Below, one piece after another: positions 26,001 to 33,345 of a stretch of DNA of 64,000 nt. This DNA comes from Meghimatium bilineatum (taxonomy: Eukaryota > Mollusca > Gastropoda > Stylommatophora > Philomycidae). Location of the stretch: positions 100,679,587 to 100,743,586 of the forward strand of contig CM067322.1 of assembly GCA_034231615.1 (NCBI GenBank), given 5' to 3'. Every line of letters starts with the position of its first letter. The stretch's first letter is position 1. The notes below the pieces were generated by a model. It saw only the letters and a list, made by a program, of their open reading frames with translations, ran no database searches and was not told where the DNA came from. The position numbers were made by a program, and so were the translations under genes.

Positions 26001-29000
26001 ATATGAAAGTAAAACTCTAGATATGAAAGTAAAACTCTAGATATGAAAGTAAAACTCTAGATATGAAAGTAAAACTCTAGATATGAAAGTAAAACTCTAG
26101 ATATGAAAGTAAAACTCTAGATATGAAAGTAAAACTCTAGATATGAAAGTAAAACTCTAGATATGAAAGAAAACTCTAGATATGAAAGTAAAACTCTAGA
26201 TATGAAAGTAAAACTCTAGATATGAAAGTAAAACTCTAGATATGAAAGTAAAACTCTAGAAACTGGCATAGGAAAAAAAGTGGAAAGCTTATACGTCCTC
26301 CATATTTTACTTTTATCCACCTTCAAACCTGTACATGCGGGGGAGGGAGTGGTTTAGGGCTTCAGTTTCACTCTCTTACACAGTAAAGTTCTTGGACAGA
26401 AAGAAATAATAATTCCAGCTCCCAACCCCTTACTGCAGCTATGAACCCCCTTACTGCAGCTATGAACCCCCTTACTGCAGATATGAACCCCCTTACTGCA
26501 GCTATGAACCCCCTTACTGCAGCTATGAACACCCTTACTGCAGCTCCGAATCCCTTACTGCAGCTATGAACTCCCTTACTGCAGATATGAACCCCTTTAC
26601 TGCAGCTATGAACCCCCTTACTGCAGCCTCAACCCCCTTACCACAGCTATTAACCCCCTTACTGCAGCCACCAATCCCGTTACGAGTGAGAGACCTATGG
26701 AGTTCCAATAAATGTTTTTCCGAAATCTATAGTATTCACATTTTAAAATTTACCCCCCCCCCCATTCCATAAGCGAAATGGTATCTTTGGCACTGAGTGT
26801 CTTTATATTACTTCTGTAAGATTTTCATAGGCTGTCCACTCTTCTTGTTATCTTGAGGGGGGGGGTGGGTGGAAGGGAGGGGTCATGACCATAACTACGG
26901 CCCTGAGTATCTATATCACTTCTGTAAGTATTTCAGTGATTGTCCACTCTTCTGTTTGCCTGTTGACATATGACCTTATTGCATTGAATGTCTGTACACA
27001 ATTTCTTCACACCATAACCTCCTTAGTCGCTTTCTTACGACATGCAAGGCAAAGTTAAAAGTGTTGCTATTCTCTGCTTACGTCTTGGGTCCCGGCAACA
27101 CACGGGAGTGACTGAGTATACCTAGGTGCTTCCTAACTGAAAATAGGATTGAACTCGATTCATTTAATTGCATATCTTTGATGTTCTCTATTCTTCATTT
27201 TCTGTTTCGTTCTCAAACTCCTGCATATTAGCAGGATATAGTCCGGAGAACGGAATCTGTTGTGTCATGATTTACAACGTTGCTGCGATATCTGCGTGTT
27301 TCAATCTGGCACATTCGACTTTAGCATGGCTGTCTGGGTTACCATGATCCTACACGGGATGGCACATCCAACTATAGCATGGCTGTCTGGGTCACTGTGA
27401 TCCTCACGGGATGGCACATCCAACTATAGCATGGCTGTCTGGGTCACTGTGATCGTACACGGGATGGGACATTCACATCTACCCATTAGCTGTCCCTTAC
27501 TACATACATAGAAGGTAAGTAGTGATGCTATTCTTTGCTCCATTTTCTGGCCATGACAACACACGTGCAAGTATTTTATAGAAAACATATACAAGGCGAT
27601 GATATATTGAGAATAAAAGTTTGAAAATCCAGCAGGAATTTGAGAATGAACGCTGAAGAAGAAGAAGAAGCAGAACACAATAGCCGGAATTTTCCTTGAT
27701 TGGAACTCACGTGGCAGATAACGGGAGTCAAGACATGAGTGACGAGAACCAGTATGTGGGCTGTAAATAAATGATTTCAACAACTTTTAAATAATTTTCT
27801 CTTCATCCCCCCCCCACCAAGTCAGTACACAACTGCAAAGGCATCAGGGACCCACCTTTTGTTAATTATATCATTTGTTTACCCTATCCCTCCCTTTTGA
27901 CCTCAAGATTTTCTTTAAACTGAAAAATATTAGGGAAAAAAACATTTACACCAACTACATAATGTAACATAAACTACATAATGTTACACAAACTACATAA
28001 TGTTACACAAACTACAAAATGTGACACAAACTACATAATGTAACATAAACTACATAATGTTACACAAACTACATAATGTAACACAAACTACATAATGTAA
28101 CACAAACTACATAATGTAACATAAACTACATAATGTTACACAAACTACATAATGTTACACAAACTACAAAATGTAACACAAACTACATAATGTAACATAA
28201 ACTACATAATGTTACACAAACTACATAATGTAACACAAACTACATAATGTAACACAAACTACATAATGTAACACAAACTACATAATGTTACACAAACTAC
28301 ATAATGTAACATAAACTACATAATGTTACACAAACTACAAAATGTAACACAAACTACATAATGTAACACAAACTACAGAATGTAACACAAACTACATAAT
28401 GTAACACAAATTACATAATGTAATACAAACTACAAAATGTAACACAAACTACATAATGTAACACAAACTACATAATGTAACACATACTACATAATGTAAC
28501 AACAACTACATAATGTAATACAAACTACAAAATGCAACACAAACTACATAATGTAGCACAAACTACACAATGTAACACAAACTACAAAATTTTACACAAA
28601 CTACATAATGTAACACAAACTACATAATGTTGAACAAACTAAATAATGTTACACAAACTAAATAATGTTACACAAACTACATATTGTTACACAAACTACA
28701 TAATGTAGCACAAACTACACAATGTTTTAAGAATTTTGAAGCAATGTTTCTTCTTCTTCTTGAGCGTTCATTCTCAAACTCCCGCTGGATCTCTCCTTAG
28801 GACCATGGCCCTGCTAGATTTTAGCAGGATATAATCCAGAGAATGGTAATGTGTTGTGTCGTCGTTTTATTTGCGCCAATTACATTACACATCCGTCTTC
28901 GGCGGATAAAAATGTATTAAATTCAAACAATTCAATTGTTCTATACATTCTATGTTGTAGACGTGAACTTCTATCAAACTCCCTTCCCTTTGTTCAGAAA

Positions 29001-30347
29001 TGTCACATATTTCAGACATAAACTTCTGTCAAACTCCCATCCCCTTGTTCAGAAATGTCACATATTTCAGACGTGAACTTCTGTCAAACTCCGATCCCAT
29101 TGTTCAGAAATGTCACATATTTCAGACGTGATCTTCTGTCAAACTCCCTTTCCCTTGTCCAGAAATGTCACATATTTCAGACGTGAACTTCTGTCAAACT
29201 CCCTTCCCCTTGTCCAGAATTGTCACAAATTTCAGACGTGAACTTCTGTCAAACTCCCTTCCCTTTGTCCAGAATTGTCACATATGTCAGATCCCTCCCC
29301 AATTGTCGACATGATGTATGTACATCCCTTATAAGAATAGATGACATCCATTAAGTCACAAACAACACACTAAGAGAGGAGACAAAACACGAATATGTGA
29401 CGAAAATCATCAGAAAACTCTGCTGGACATACATCGGCCACGTACTTAGAATGAAGGAAGACATAATTCCACGACAAACCTTCATGTGGACACCAGACGG
29501 AAAAAAAAGAAAACAGGGAAGACCAAAAACAACGATCAGAAGAACATTTATGAATGAATTAAAATCAACAGGCATAAATGCACAAGATCTGCAAGACTTG
29601 GCAACTGACCGACAGGCATGGAGAACTATGACATCCGCCCTATGTGTAAAACTTGGCAGAAGTGAAGGAACTGACTGATATGTGCTTGTGTGGATGAACT
29701 TAAGAATACACTTAAAATATATTTTGGTGGATGGAAATCGATAGTTACAACCATATGAACCACTGAAAACTAAAACATGATGAACAGTTTCATCCCATAG
29801 CACCGAGGAAACAAGAAAATAGATTTACTAGCATCAGTGTTAAGATGGCGCGCATGACCATGTGATTAGAACGCCGTCCTCAGACCCTTGAAGTCCTGAG
29901 TTAAATCCACGGCAGGGACAGGGTTTTTTTCATTCGGAGGTACAATCAAAATCCTTCCTGTACATGTCGCAGAGTCTGCTATGGCAAAGCGGCCTTTCTT
30001 TCCACAGCCCATAGAAAACCACCCTTTTCTCCTTCACAGGTAAATATGCAGTAACGAAAGAAAGTATTAAGTCCTCAATGGAGCATTTCGTTTTCTCTGA
30101 ACGCGGCAACTGTAAAGTCAATGAGTTTAATATAATTCATTATCGATAATGTGAATTCTTTCAAACACAAACCATTTGTTTCTTTTTCTTTTTTGGTTGC
30201 AGAATTTACCGATGTCTCAGATTATCCAGTCGGAAATTCTATGAAAATCTGGACGATGAAACGGATAACTTAAAGAAGGATTCTAAAGGAAAAGTTGTGA
30301 AATTTGTGAATGTTGGTATGATTTCTGAGAACTCTTCAGAAATCTAG
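10399..30347 (+). CDS. Transporter gene 1: SLC46-like major facilitator, seven coding exons
   Basis: Joining 10399-11079, 13640-13801, 17170-17358, 19744-19891, 23039-23122, 24781-24937 and 30203-30347 gives 1566 bases and 521 residues, with GT-AG at every junction and no phase conflict. The product is a 12-TM-type membrane carrier. Seen in the sequence: a hydrophilic N-terminus; TM1 from about residue 38; an extracellular loop with NVTV and NSTV glycosylation sequons and a Cys; GSLSDYLGRK, the MFS motif between TM2 and TM3; LPETLG after TM6; a CWNSV segment after TM7; a PSEQGALFS.ACVE segment after TM10; and a charged cytosolic tail. This order matches the SLC46 family, whose best-known member moves folate with protons; other members carry other substrates, so the substrate here is unknown. 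It is probably at the plasma or lysosomal membrane. A paralogue follows downstream. Introns are loaded with repeats. Confidence 0.9.
11080..11170. repeat. Degenerate repeats beginning at the exon 1 donor of gene 1
   Basis: Starting at the donor itself, the phrase (g)taaacaatcaacatt followed by a ctag/ttag-rich spacer is repeated about three times with a period near 31-33. A related, much longer series follows the same donor in gene 2. Confidence 0.65.
11297..12050. repeat. Minisatellite, 31-base unit, about 24 copies (gene 1 intron 1)
   Basis: The unit contains catatgtcacagaacatatt and acataagacac. Variation is limited to a few positions (caccat/caacat, aag/aat). It contains the palindrome catatg. 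Confidence 0.96.
12089..12310 (-). repeat. SINE-like element I, copy on minus strand
   Basis: The reverse complement reads a GGCATTAGGTCAAAGGGC block, then GAGCCCATGGACCGCTGG, then a (CAAC)n tail. The same arrangement occurs at 33128-33345, and a diverged copy lies at 13930-14105. The tetranucleotide tail and small size suggest a SINE; no tRNA head was recognised. Confidence 0.65.
12795..12965 (+). mobile_element. RT C-terminal scrap (family D-like)
   Basis: Translation across stops gives GRPR..LRNDI and then YGRGLQ, followed by a ..TSH/TPF block. The same pattern of GRxR followed by LRRT/LRNDI and a final Trp/Ser-rich segment is seen in family D at 40780-40960 and 43610-43740. It is very degraded. 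Confidence 0.4.
12966..13639. other. Intron 1 remainder of gene 1
   Basis: No gene was recognised. Some minus-strand segments around 13080-13400 read like decayed non-LTR 3' coding sequence (runs of Leu/Ile codons with cysteines) but nothing specific could be pinned down. The acceptor ttttttcctag at 13629-13639 precedes exon 2. Confidence 0.35.
13640..13801 (+). CDS. Gene 1, coding exon 2
   Basis: Exactly 162 bases between acceptor cctag and donor gtgatt. It encodes IGTGYFIKAAGFFYPVLM, a TM6 helix and LPETLGQKQPITW, the start of the long cytosolic loop. The matching gene 2 exon has the same length and about 75% identical residues. Confidence 0.92.
13930..14105 (+). repeat. SINE-like element I, diverged copy
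   Basis: The opening ttaatgtccagtgctggatg and the later gccagataaatggaacac are shared with 33128-33200. The 3' half is more decayed and the tetranucleotide tail is reduced to a single accaac. Confidence 0.6.
14106..14730. other. Intron 2 of gene 1, no recognisable content
   Basis: Besides short internal repeats (ttttgtcataa three times near 14140-14210; gtctygtttttctctta twice near 14250-14340) nothing coding or structural stands out. Confidence 0.4.
14735..15030 (+). mobile_element. Family C non-LTR retrotransposon, 3' fragment
   Basis: It encodes EPFLSIVKRLKLAWFGHICR, then ILQGNLEGGRSR and an EWTGYD.STLIRI block with a stop near 15013. The C1 copy at 41881-42144 is about 80% identical. 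The 3' end runs into ttgattgagtga, the same tail type as C1. It is severely 5'-truncated. Confidence 0.8.
15085..15180 (+). repeat. Dispersed motif K (short conserved block)
   Basis: The block ..ccttgcatgtcgtaagaggcgactaa-like sequence (here ccatgcatgtcataagaggc) followed by ggaggttatg recurs, inverted, at 26985-27075. It may be the conserved core of a SINE or the 3' end of a retroelement. Confidence 0.45.
15247..15336. repeat. 27-base tandem repeat, about 3.3 copies
   Basis: The unit contains tgctccaataatacatcaga tggccag. It sits at the 5' end of the family B remnant that follows. Confidence 0.9.
15340..15880 (+). mobile_element. Family B non-LTR retrotransposon, decayed 3' part
   Basis: With several stops the plus strand reads CYIEPIPLYGCEAWTVNK, then ATEMWILRRM, AWTANQTNVDVLRDAGVKD, and a last segment ELWRSMIAYALGMAHD. 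This is the C-terminal region seen intact in B1 at 57900-58335. The TGA tail has decayed to tgatttgttgatttattg. Confidence 0.75.
15881..16110. other. AT-rich spacer with degenerate ttga repeats
   Basis: Contains (attgattg)-type degenerate tetranucleotides around 15880-15940 that may be a retroelement tail. Confidence 0.4.
16240..16745 (+). mobile_element. Family F retrotransposon, RT C-terminal fragment(s)
   Basis: An open frame from 16411 encodes an RT 3' block: VKWFGHLIRMKPNQIPIKAY, then a basic GRKAKGRTRKRWTENIKIAL block and HLALKRQLNLPPYA before a stop at 16735. The last part is shared with the minus-strand copy at 56990-57275 ([14 protein letters not shown]). A preceding stretch (16250-16400) reads as another RT scrap containing GELTYFGHIIT, so two fragments may be joined. 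Confidence 0.7.
16746..16990 (+). mobile_element. Family E retrotransposon, 3' scrap
   Basis: Reads GKVPGKRTRRRPRLRLT, a stop, then DIEEVLNMTMEDADQLAQN and a terminal VRATF. This is the [17 protein letters not shown] block of family E, as at 54225-54330. Confidence 0.6.
17170..17358 (+). CDS. Gene 1, coding exon 3
   Basis: It is 189 bases (63 codons) between tattcccag and gtgagt. It encodes TFSFYYSAGPVKYSRLMYN, a TM7 helix and PICWNSVQIGIFG, equivalent to the conserved C-W segment after TM7 of SLC46 carriers. Gene 2 exon 3 has the same length. Confidence 0.92.
17570..18235 (+). mobile_element. Penelope-like retroelement, RT remnant
   Basis: Across several stops and frame changes the plus strand shows a Penelope-type series: LRCRDDIVIKT, GAVVVWRKNIYL (the KGGAVVVW region), an FYTARTSDSTV segment, a FLHAAQNPQ remnant of the LPKIHK box, and at the end TLIRLAELVLTLNSFEF. 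The order and spacing match the N-terminal half of Penelope-like RTs. Neither the catalytic YADD region nor the GIY-YIG endonuclease is present. It is an old relic in intron 3 of gene 1. Confidence 0.7.
18286..18545. repeat. Minisatellite, about 37-base unit, 7 copies
   Basis: The unit contains ggactaacccatggctgatt and agtctctttcagaggc; alternate copies have cagtgtctattagtggcc instead, so the array is built of two unit types. Confidence 0.92.
18570..18640 (+). repeat. Element H, short fragment
   Basis: The sequence ttcttcttctgcgccgattt followed by aaactcctg..gatta.caggattta matches the 5' part of the H repeat at 28747-28905 and 27190-27260. Confidence 0.5.
18780..18960. repeat. Degenerate 33-36-base tandem repeat, about 4-5 copies
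   Basis: Phrases ggaaa.aatatgtcata and gaagaaa.gatac recur at regular distance with many substitutions, so this is an aged array. Confidence 0.6.
19030..19510 (+). repeat. Element J, copy 1
   Basis: This stretch matches the reverse complement of 62462-62890. Shared blocks include tacaaagaatag, catggat.atggagaag, gatatt.cacctttgtcc and cctggtagga, spread over about 430 bases. It has no coding signal and class unknown. It lies about 240 bases before exon 4 of gene 1, while the other copy, inverted, lies about 420 bases before exon 4 of gene 2. Confidence 0.7.
19744..19891 (+). CDS. Gene 1, coding exon 4
   Basis: It is 148 bases (49 codons plus one base) between ctactacag and gtaagt. It encodes IVLAVAAVTLLKVCKKRLSL and a TM9-like helix ending STAMMYI. 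Gene 2 exon 4 has the same length and phase, with about 75% identical residues. Confidence 0.92.
19892..20175. repeat. Degenerate donor-containing repeats after exon 4 of gene 1
   Basis: Beginning at the donor gtaagt itself, the phrase tctattgatgtaagtgttc is repeated roughly every 20-32 bases with substitutions. At least four later copies keep gtaagt. The same arrangement, more regular, follows exon 4 of gene 2. Confidence 0.75.
20186..21425 (-). mobile_element. Family B non-LTR retrotransposon, B2, 5'-truncated and mutated
   Basis: The minus strand from about 21425 reads QDGFLTGKGTNNAIYIIRML, LCFIDYTKAFDKVKH (motif A), [10 protein letters not shown], a Q-G-VLSPDLFNLYSE motif, NLRYVDDTVLVAKS (Val in place of Ala in the YADD box), then GTIITSYGRCVTE and the C-terminal block. 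Many stops and frameshifts are present. The 3' end merges into a short ATA/ATG repeat. It covers more of the RT fingers than B1. Confidence 0.85.
21440..22736 (-). repeat. Element G, copy 2 (inverted)
   Basis: The reverse complement begins gcgttcgctcc at 22736 and runs through the same landmarks as copies 1 and 3. It holds about three copies of an internal block of roughly 90-115 bases (gctcaggc..tgagcccatcagg with cggaaatacacttg) at about 22020-22280. An (AAAC)n tract adjoins its 5' end. Confidence 0.8.
22737..22935. repeat. Tetranucleotide microsatellite (AAAC)n/(AACC)n
   Basis: Pure purine-free-of-G sequence built of aaac, aacc and acccaacc units; open frames on both strands (poly Lys-Gln-Thr-Asn, poly Val-Cys-Leu-Phe) are artefacts. 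Confidence 0.97.
23039..23122 (+). CDS. Gene 1, coding exon 5
   Basis: It is 84 bases between catttcag and gtaaga. The first two bases complete a Ser codon split with exon 4, and the last base starts the Gly completed by exon 6. It encodes FVVGIFYTATVSLPRAALSL and MAPPSEQ, the SLC46-type segment leading into EQGALFS. Confidence 0.9.
23235..23365 (+). mobile_element. Family B scrap inside intron 5
   Basis: VRKRVMQCYVTPILTHGGES and WTIHKLESGKLEAIEMWF match B1 at 57890-58005 almost residue for residue, then the similarity ends abruptly. An open frame continues by chance into the adjoining minisatellite. Confidence 0.85.
23404..24362. repeat. Minisatellite, 33-base unit, about 29 copies (gene 1 intron 5)
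   Basis: The unit contains cagggtgacttttcaaacaa and tgttagtgtctct. Two alternations (caaac/caagt and ctctcag/ctcaaaa) define subtypes arranged in recurring blocks, so multi-unit blocks were duplicated. An 11-residue period (QGDFSNNVSVS) results from the 33-base length. Confidence 0.96.
24363..24594. other. Intron 5 spacer of gene 1
   Basis: No gene or repeat was recognised in this AT-rich stretch. Confidence 0.4.
24595..24690 (+). repeat. Fragment L: family A 3' untranslated scrap
   Basis: The sequence gagttttggtcatcgtcgat followed by tacgacggacga, preceded by an AT-rich stretch with attaacttta, matches the reverse complement of 36505-36605, which directly follows the 3' coding end of family A copy A2. 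It is therefore likely an isolated family A tail. Confidence 0.6.
24781..24937 (+). CDS. Gene 1, coding exon 6
   Basis: It is 157 bases between ctttgcag and gtaagt. It encodes GALFSSMACVEAAVGMSFLI and a last helix GAGFMLMAGACLVNAVLF. The GALFS.ACVE motif is the best landmark for the SLC46 family in this gene. It splits a Val codon with exon 7. Confidence 0.92.
25000..25285 (+). mobile_element. RT C-terminal scrap
   Basis: With frame changes the plus strand reads KVLNNLAFRRGIIYVSEMTD, RTRNRRLFADML and HTAWTIRRSNHE. Basic repeat plus a final TDR..RLFA block is typical of the end of non-LTR RT proteins. A matching end (HTAWTIR) is found at 47605-47635 directly before the conserved gene 2 flank. 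Confidence 0.5.
25308..25493. mobile_element. MITE-like element with perfect 19-base terminal inverted repeats
   Basis: Bases 25308-25326 (aaaaattcttgagactaac) are exactly the reverse complement of 25475-25493. The interior is 148 bases, with no coding capacity. On the minus strand the left arm carries ctggttcaaatccc, a good tRNA B-box-like sequence, with an A-box-like taggcgatttgg upstream. A 12-base direct repeat ggaattatcatc lies at 25296-25307 and 25537-25548, but the right copy is 43 bases from the TIR, so it is not a simple TSD. Confidence 0.55.
25815..26260. repeat. Minisatellite, 20-base unit, about 22 copies
   Basis: The unit is atatgaaagtaaaactctag. Copies are nearly all identical, apart from the first ones and one with a short deletion near 26168, so amplification is recent. 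Confidence 0.97.
26424..26678. repeat. Minisatellite, 20-21-base unit, about 12 copies
   Basis: The unit is tatgaacccccttactgcag plus c. Each contains a PstI-like ctgcag palindrome; later copies are degenerate. Confidence 0.93.
26770..26960. repeat. Two diverged copies of a block of about 120 bases, with a G-rich tract
   Basis: The series gagt.tctttat.ttacttctgtaag and tgtccactctt occurs twice (26800-26850 and 26905-26955), separated by a purine tract with a long G run at 26862-26895. Confidence 0.6.
26985..27145 (-). repeat. Dispersed motif K, inverted copy
   Basis: The reverse complement reads gggacccaagacgtaagcag, later a ttgcatgtcgtaagaaagcg block and gactaaggaggttatgg. The core matches 15105-15145. 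Confidence 0.5.
27190..27275 (+). repeat. Element H fragment
   Basis: Shares ttctcaaactcctg, tagcaggatatagtcc and gagaacggaatctgttgtgt with 28747-28905, allowing for substitutions. Confidence 0.6.
27302..27470. repeat. Tandem repeat, about 55-base unit, 3 copies
   Basis: Each unit contains agcatggctgtctgggt and cacgggatggcacat. The second and third units differ at only a few positions. Confidence 0.9.
27620..27675 (-). repeat. Element H fragment, inverted
   Basis: The reverse complement reads cttcttcttcttcagcgttc then attctcaaattcctgctgga, the opening of element H. Confidence 0.55.
27952..28726. repeat. Minisatellite, 19-base unit, about 41 copies (gene 1 intron 6)
   Basis: The unit is ctacataatgtaacacaaa. 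Two subtypes (gtaac and gttac) alternate in recurring blocks. It is moderately diverged towards the right end. Confidence 0.96.
28747..28910 (+). repeat. Element H, longest copy without internal amplification
   Basis: Begins ttcttcttcttgagcgttca then ttctcaaactcccgctggat, continues with agcaggatataatcc, and ends ..cacatccgtcttcggcgg. The same start and end bracket the 40-base array at 59370-60590, which identifies H as the parent of that array. Confidence 0.75.
28958..29290. repeat. Minisatellite, about 55-base unit, 6 copies
   Basis: The unit contains cagacgtgaacttctgtcaa and actcccttcc, then ccagaaatgtcacatattt. Confidence 0.94.
29375..29715 (+). mobile_element. Family D non-LTR retrotransposon, 3' fragment (D2)
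   Basis: An open stretch 29397-29678 encodes WTYIGHVLRMKEDIIPRQTF, GKKRKQGRPKTTIRRTF and DLATDRQAWRTMTSALCVKL before a stop. These are the GHVLRM, GRPK..RRT and DR..WR boxes at the C-terminus of RT proteins, and they match D1 at 40690-40950. It is strongly 5'-truncated. Confidence 0.85.
29716..30202. other. Intron 6 end of gene 1
   Basis: No gene was seen. A segment at 29845-29925 with agttaaatcc and a following T run faintly recalls a tRNA-derived repeat, too weak to call. A pyrimidine tract ttctttttcttttttggttg leads to the exon 7 acceptor. Confidence 0.35.
30203..30347 (+). CDS. Gene 1, coding exon 7 (C-terminus and stop)
   Basis: It is 145 bases from acceptor ggttgcag. It encodes IYRCLRLSSRKFYENLDDE, an acidic and Lys-rich cytosolic tail, and ISENSSEI before TAG at 30345-30347. 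Its phase fits exon 6 exactly. No canonical AATAAA was found shortly downstream. Confidence 0.85.
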
Positions 30348-31000
30348 TGCCTGTCTATTTGCTGACGAATTGGATGTCTAAAATATGTTAATCACGATAT
30401 CTCGACTAACGAATAAGTTGATATTTCGACAGACTTACTAATAGGCTGAAATATCGACATACTAACAGAAAGTGACATTCCAACAGAACCGTAGACCCAA
30501 TGTTATCCTGGCAGATGAAGATGTATTTCACAAAAACCCCTTTTGCTGATAATTTATTCATTTTGTACAGTGACGTCCGTTGTGTCTATTGTATTTAAAC
30601 AAAACACATATTGTGGTTATGTTTATGTTTCAAATCACGGTTTCTGTACAATAAGACAGTGATCACAAATGTAAACTACAAAGTTGTTCAACTGGATAAT
30701 GTGTTTGTGCGTGTGTGGTGCGTGTGCGCGTGGGCCAAGCGGACGATATGTTACGATACTACAATATGTTAGTATGATTATCTCATGATTCCTAGAAAAT
30801 CCCTCCATACTACTCCCTGTAATGGGATACATGCTGTGTTTGACAATTTTTTGGACAGAGCACATATTGCTATACACTTAATGGCATACTTCTGAATATA
30901 GTAACAATTCAAATAATACAACATAAGCTCTTGGGAAACCACAGCTCTTGACCATCCGACCTGGAACAGTCATATCAGAGCGGGTGTTGCAAGTTTGAAC
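30348..31000. other. 3' flank of gene 1
   Basis: Presumably contains the 3' untranslated region. Degenerate repeats of (cta)ata..cgacata type lie near 30400-30480 and a GT-rich stretch (gtgtttgtgcgtgtgtggtg) near 30700. No polyadenylation signal is obvious. Confidence 0.4.
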
Positions 31001-31593
31001 AGGGTAGAACATTGCATCTTAGAACATTACAGGATAGAATATTACAGGGTAGAACATTACAGGATAGAACATTACAGGGTAGAACATTACAGGGTAGAAC
31101 ATTACAGGATAGAATATTACAGGGTAGAATATTACAGAGTAGAACATTACAGGGTAGAACATTACAGGGTAGAACATTACAGGATGGAATATTACAGGGT
31201 AGAATATTACAGGGTAGAACATTACAGGGTAGAACATTACAGGGTAGAACATTACAGGATAGAATATTACAGGGTAGAATATTGCATCTTAAAGAACATT
31301 ACAGGATAGAACATTACAGGGTAGAATATTGCATCTTAAAGAACATTACAGGATAGAACATTACAGGGTAGAACATTACAGGGTAGAACATTACAGGGTA
31401 GAACATTACAGGGTAGAATATTGCATCTTAAAGAACATTACAGGATAGAACATTACAGGGTAGAATATTGCATCTTAAAGAACATTACAGGGTAGAACAT
31501 TATATGGTAGAACATTACAGGATAGAATATTACAGGGTAGAACATTACAGGATGGAATATTACAGGATAGAATATTACAGGGTAGGATATTAT
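31001..31593. repeat. Minisatellite, 15-base unit, about 38 copies
   Basis: The unit is agaacattacagggt, with variants aga.tattacaggat. Longer blocks including ttgcatcttaaagaacatt recur at about 31280, 31330, 31425 and 31465, showing higher-order duplication. Confidence 0.96.
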
Positions 31594-31663
31594 AGATGTT
31601 TTTAAAGAGACATAGAAGAAAGGAGAGATGACACTATTGTTGCTCATCTCAAGACCAGCTAGA

Positions 31664-31830
31664 TTCCTGCTCACTTTGCAACTTGTGCTTGAGAGCGCCG
31701 ATTGGTTCCTGCTCACTTTGCAACTTGTGCTTGAGAGCGCCGATTGGTTCCTGCTCACTTTGCAACTTGTGCTTGAGAGCGCCGATTGGTTCCTGCTCAC
31801 TTTGCAACATGTGCTTGAGAGCGCGATTGG
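31664..31830. repeat. Minisatellite, 42-base unit, 4 copies
   Basis: The unit contains ttcctgctcactttgcaact and tgtgcttgagagcgccgatt. The first three are identical and the fourth has one base deleted. Confidence 0.96.
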
Positions 31831-32439
31831 ACACAGTCATCTTAGGGCTCACAAACAATCAAACTAAACTTAACCCTTCTTAATGTCATGCTCATCTTTG
31901 CTTACGAACAAGGAACAATATCACAAACACTAACAAAACATACGAATGAGGAACAACATCGTCATCACAAGCATTAACAAAACAGCACGTGCTTCCATTC
32001 CATATTTGAAACAGTTTGATATGTTTTCTCTGATAATTCATTTATTCAAATTATACTAGTTGGATATTTTGTTGTATTGTGTGTCATGTTGTTTTATAAC
32101 ATTTTTCCCCCATTCAAATCTTATTCTCGTATTAGTCTTTTTGATGCGTGCCTACAATATATTTGCATACTTATGTTATCGTCACCATAGATATCTTTGC
32201 TGTTAAATGTATGCGGTATAATGCTTTTGTGACAGTGACATTATTTATACTGATTTACTGCGTTTTCACTATTTGTCTTGTATTTTCTTTTAAAAAAACC
32301 CTCAAGTTTGAAACGTTGAAAGTGTCATGTATACTGTTTTTTGTGGTGTTTTTTTTCCGTAGCAATACCCTACAGTCTGATAATCTGTGTGTTCATTGTG
32401 AAGGTTATGAAACTTGTGTTCTACGTTACTTCTATTATG
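31831..32439. other. Intergenic, no recognisable content
   Basis: AT-rich, with a short run of related phrases (gaacaa.atc..acaaac.ctaacaaaac) around 31905-31985. No coding frame of note. Confidence 0.4.
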
Positions 32440-33020
32440 TCAATATAGAACTTTCCATGGTTGTCTTTCTTGATAAGGATGGTGCACAGGTGGTGATCGC
32501 TGCTCTAACACATTGCACCTGCATAGAGGGGCCAAGTTGGTGGAAACCAATGCCAAGTCTAAGACACTGTCAGTGTCTCCAGATCGGCTGGCAACCATAG
32601 TGGCTGTGTCATCATTAAGACACACGACGTTGGCAGCTACCAACGCGTCCTCGAAGTCTTCCCCTTGCTTATTGGTAATGTCGTCCACTGTCTTCCTCTG
32701 GCATTGAAGTCTCCGTAAAAAAAACAATGTGCTTCTCATCTTGCTCGAGTAAACTATCCCACGTTTTGTTTTGTCTATCTTGCCGTTGTCAGCACACACG
32801 TTTACGATGATCATAATTACTGGCGCTTGTATCCTGACAACGTGTACTTGCATCTCGGTGGAGTTCCACGGAGACTTGTCCATCACGGATGCCGCTATAC
32901 TGTTACGTACCAGGATTGCCTGACCAAGGTGAGTCCGATTGTAGAATACTGCAAATCCCGTGACTGAACTCGTGCAGAACCCAATGTTAGTCTCTTGCAA
33001 AGCGATTATGCCGGGGAGTA
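32440..33020 (-). mobile_element. Non-LTR retrotransposon endonuclease (APE/EEP) domain fragment
   Basis: The minus strand from 33020 encodes IIALQETNIGF, the Gln-Glu-Thr box whose Glu binds the metal, then a FYNRTHLGQAILVRNSIAAS segment, VVRIQAPVIMIIVNVCA, and DITNKQGEDFEDALVAANVV with CLNDDTATMVASRSGDTDSV. It is the endonuclease half of a RTE/jockey-type element. The GDFN box expected before DDITN is degraded to LRRLQCQ, and the terminal SDHH box is broken (SPPVHH). No RT follows downstream on that strand. It may come from family A, which lacks this part here. Confidence 0.8.
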
Positions 33021-33127
33021 TATGAGCTTATCAAGAGTGGTTCTTCGTTGTTTGACGCTCGAGCAGTTTCAGTACAGTATGTGCATGCGACTGCGGTCAA
33101 TCATTCCAATAAAGTAACCTTCACTTT

Positions 33128-33345
33128 TTTTAATGTCCAGCACTGGATGACCTCAGGAAAATGCTTCTCCCTCCTGGACCAGATAAATGGAACACACTAT
33201 TTGGTACAAAACAACAGCTCACAAACACAATGGCATTGGGTCAAAGGGCATAAGCCCATGGAACGCTGTATCAGTAACCAACCAACAAACCAACCAACTA
33301 ACCACCCAACGAACCAACTACCCAACGAACCAACCAACAAATGAA
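33128..33345 (+). repeat. SINE-like element I, best copy
   Basis: Begins ttaatgtccagcactggatg, has gaccagataaatggaacaca, then gggtcaaagggcataagccc, and ends in a (CCAA/CAAC)n tail at 33285-33345. It is about 215 bases. Confidence 0.7.

Noticed and set aside
29835..29930. Possible tRNA gene
   Set aside because: Only a weak B-box-like agttaaatcc and a T run are present; no cloverleaf with a paired acceptor stem could be drawn.
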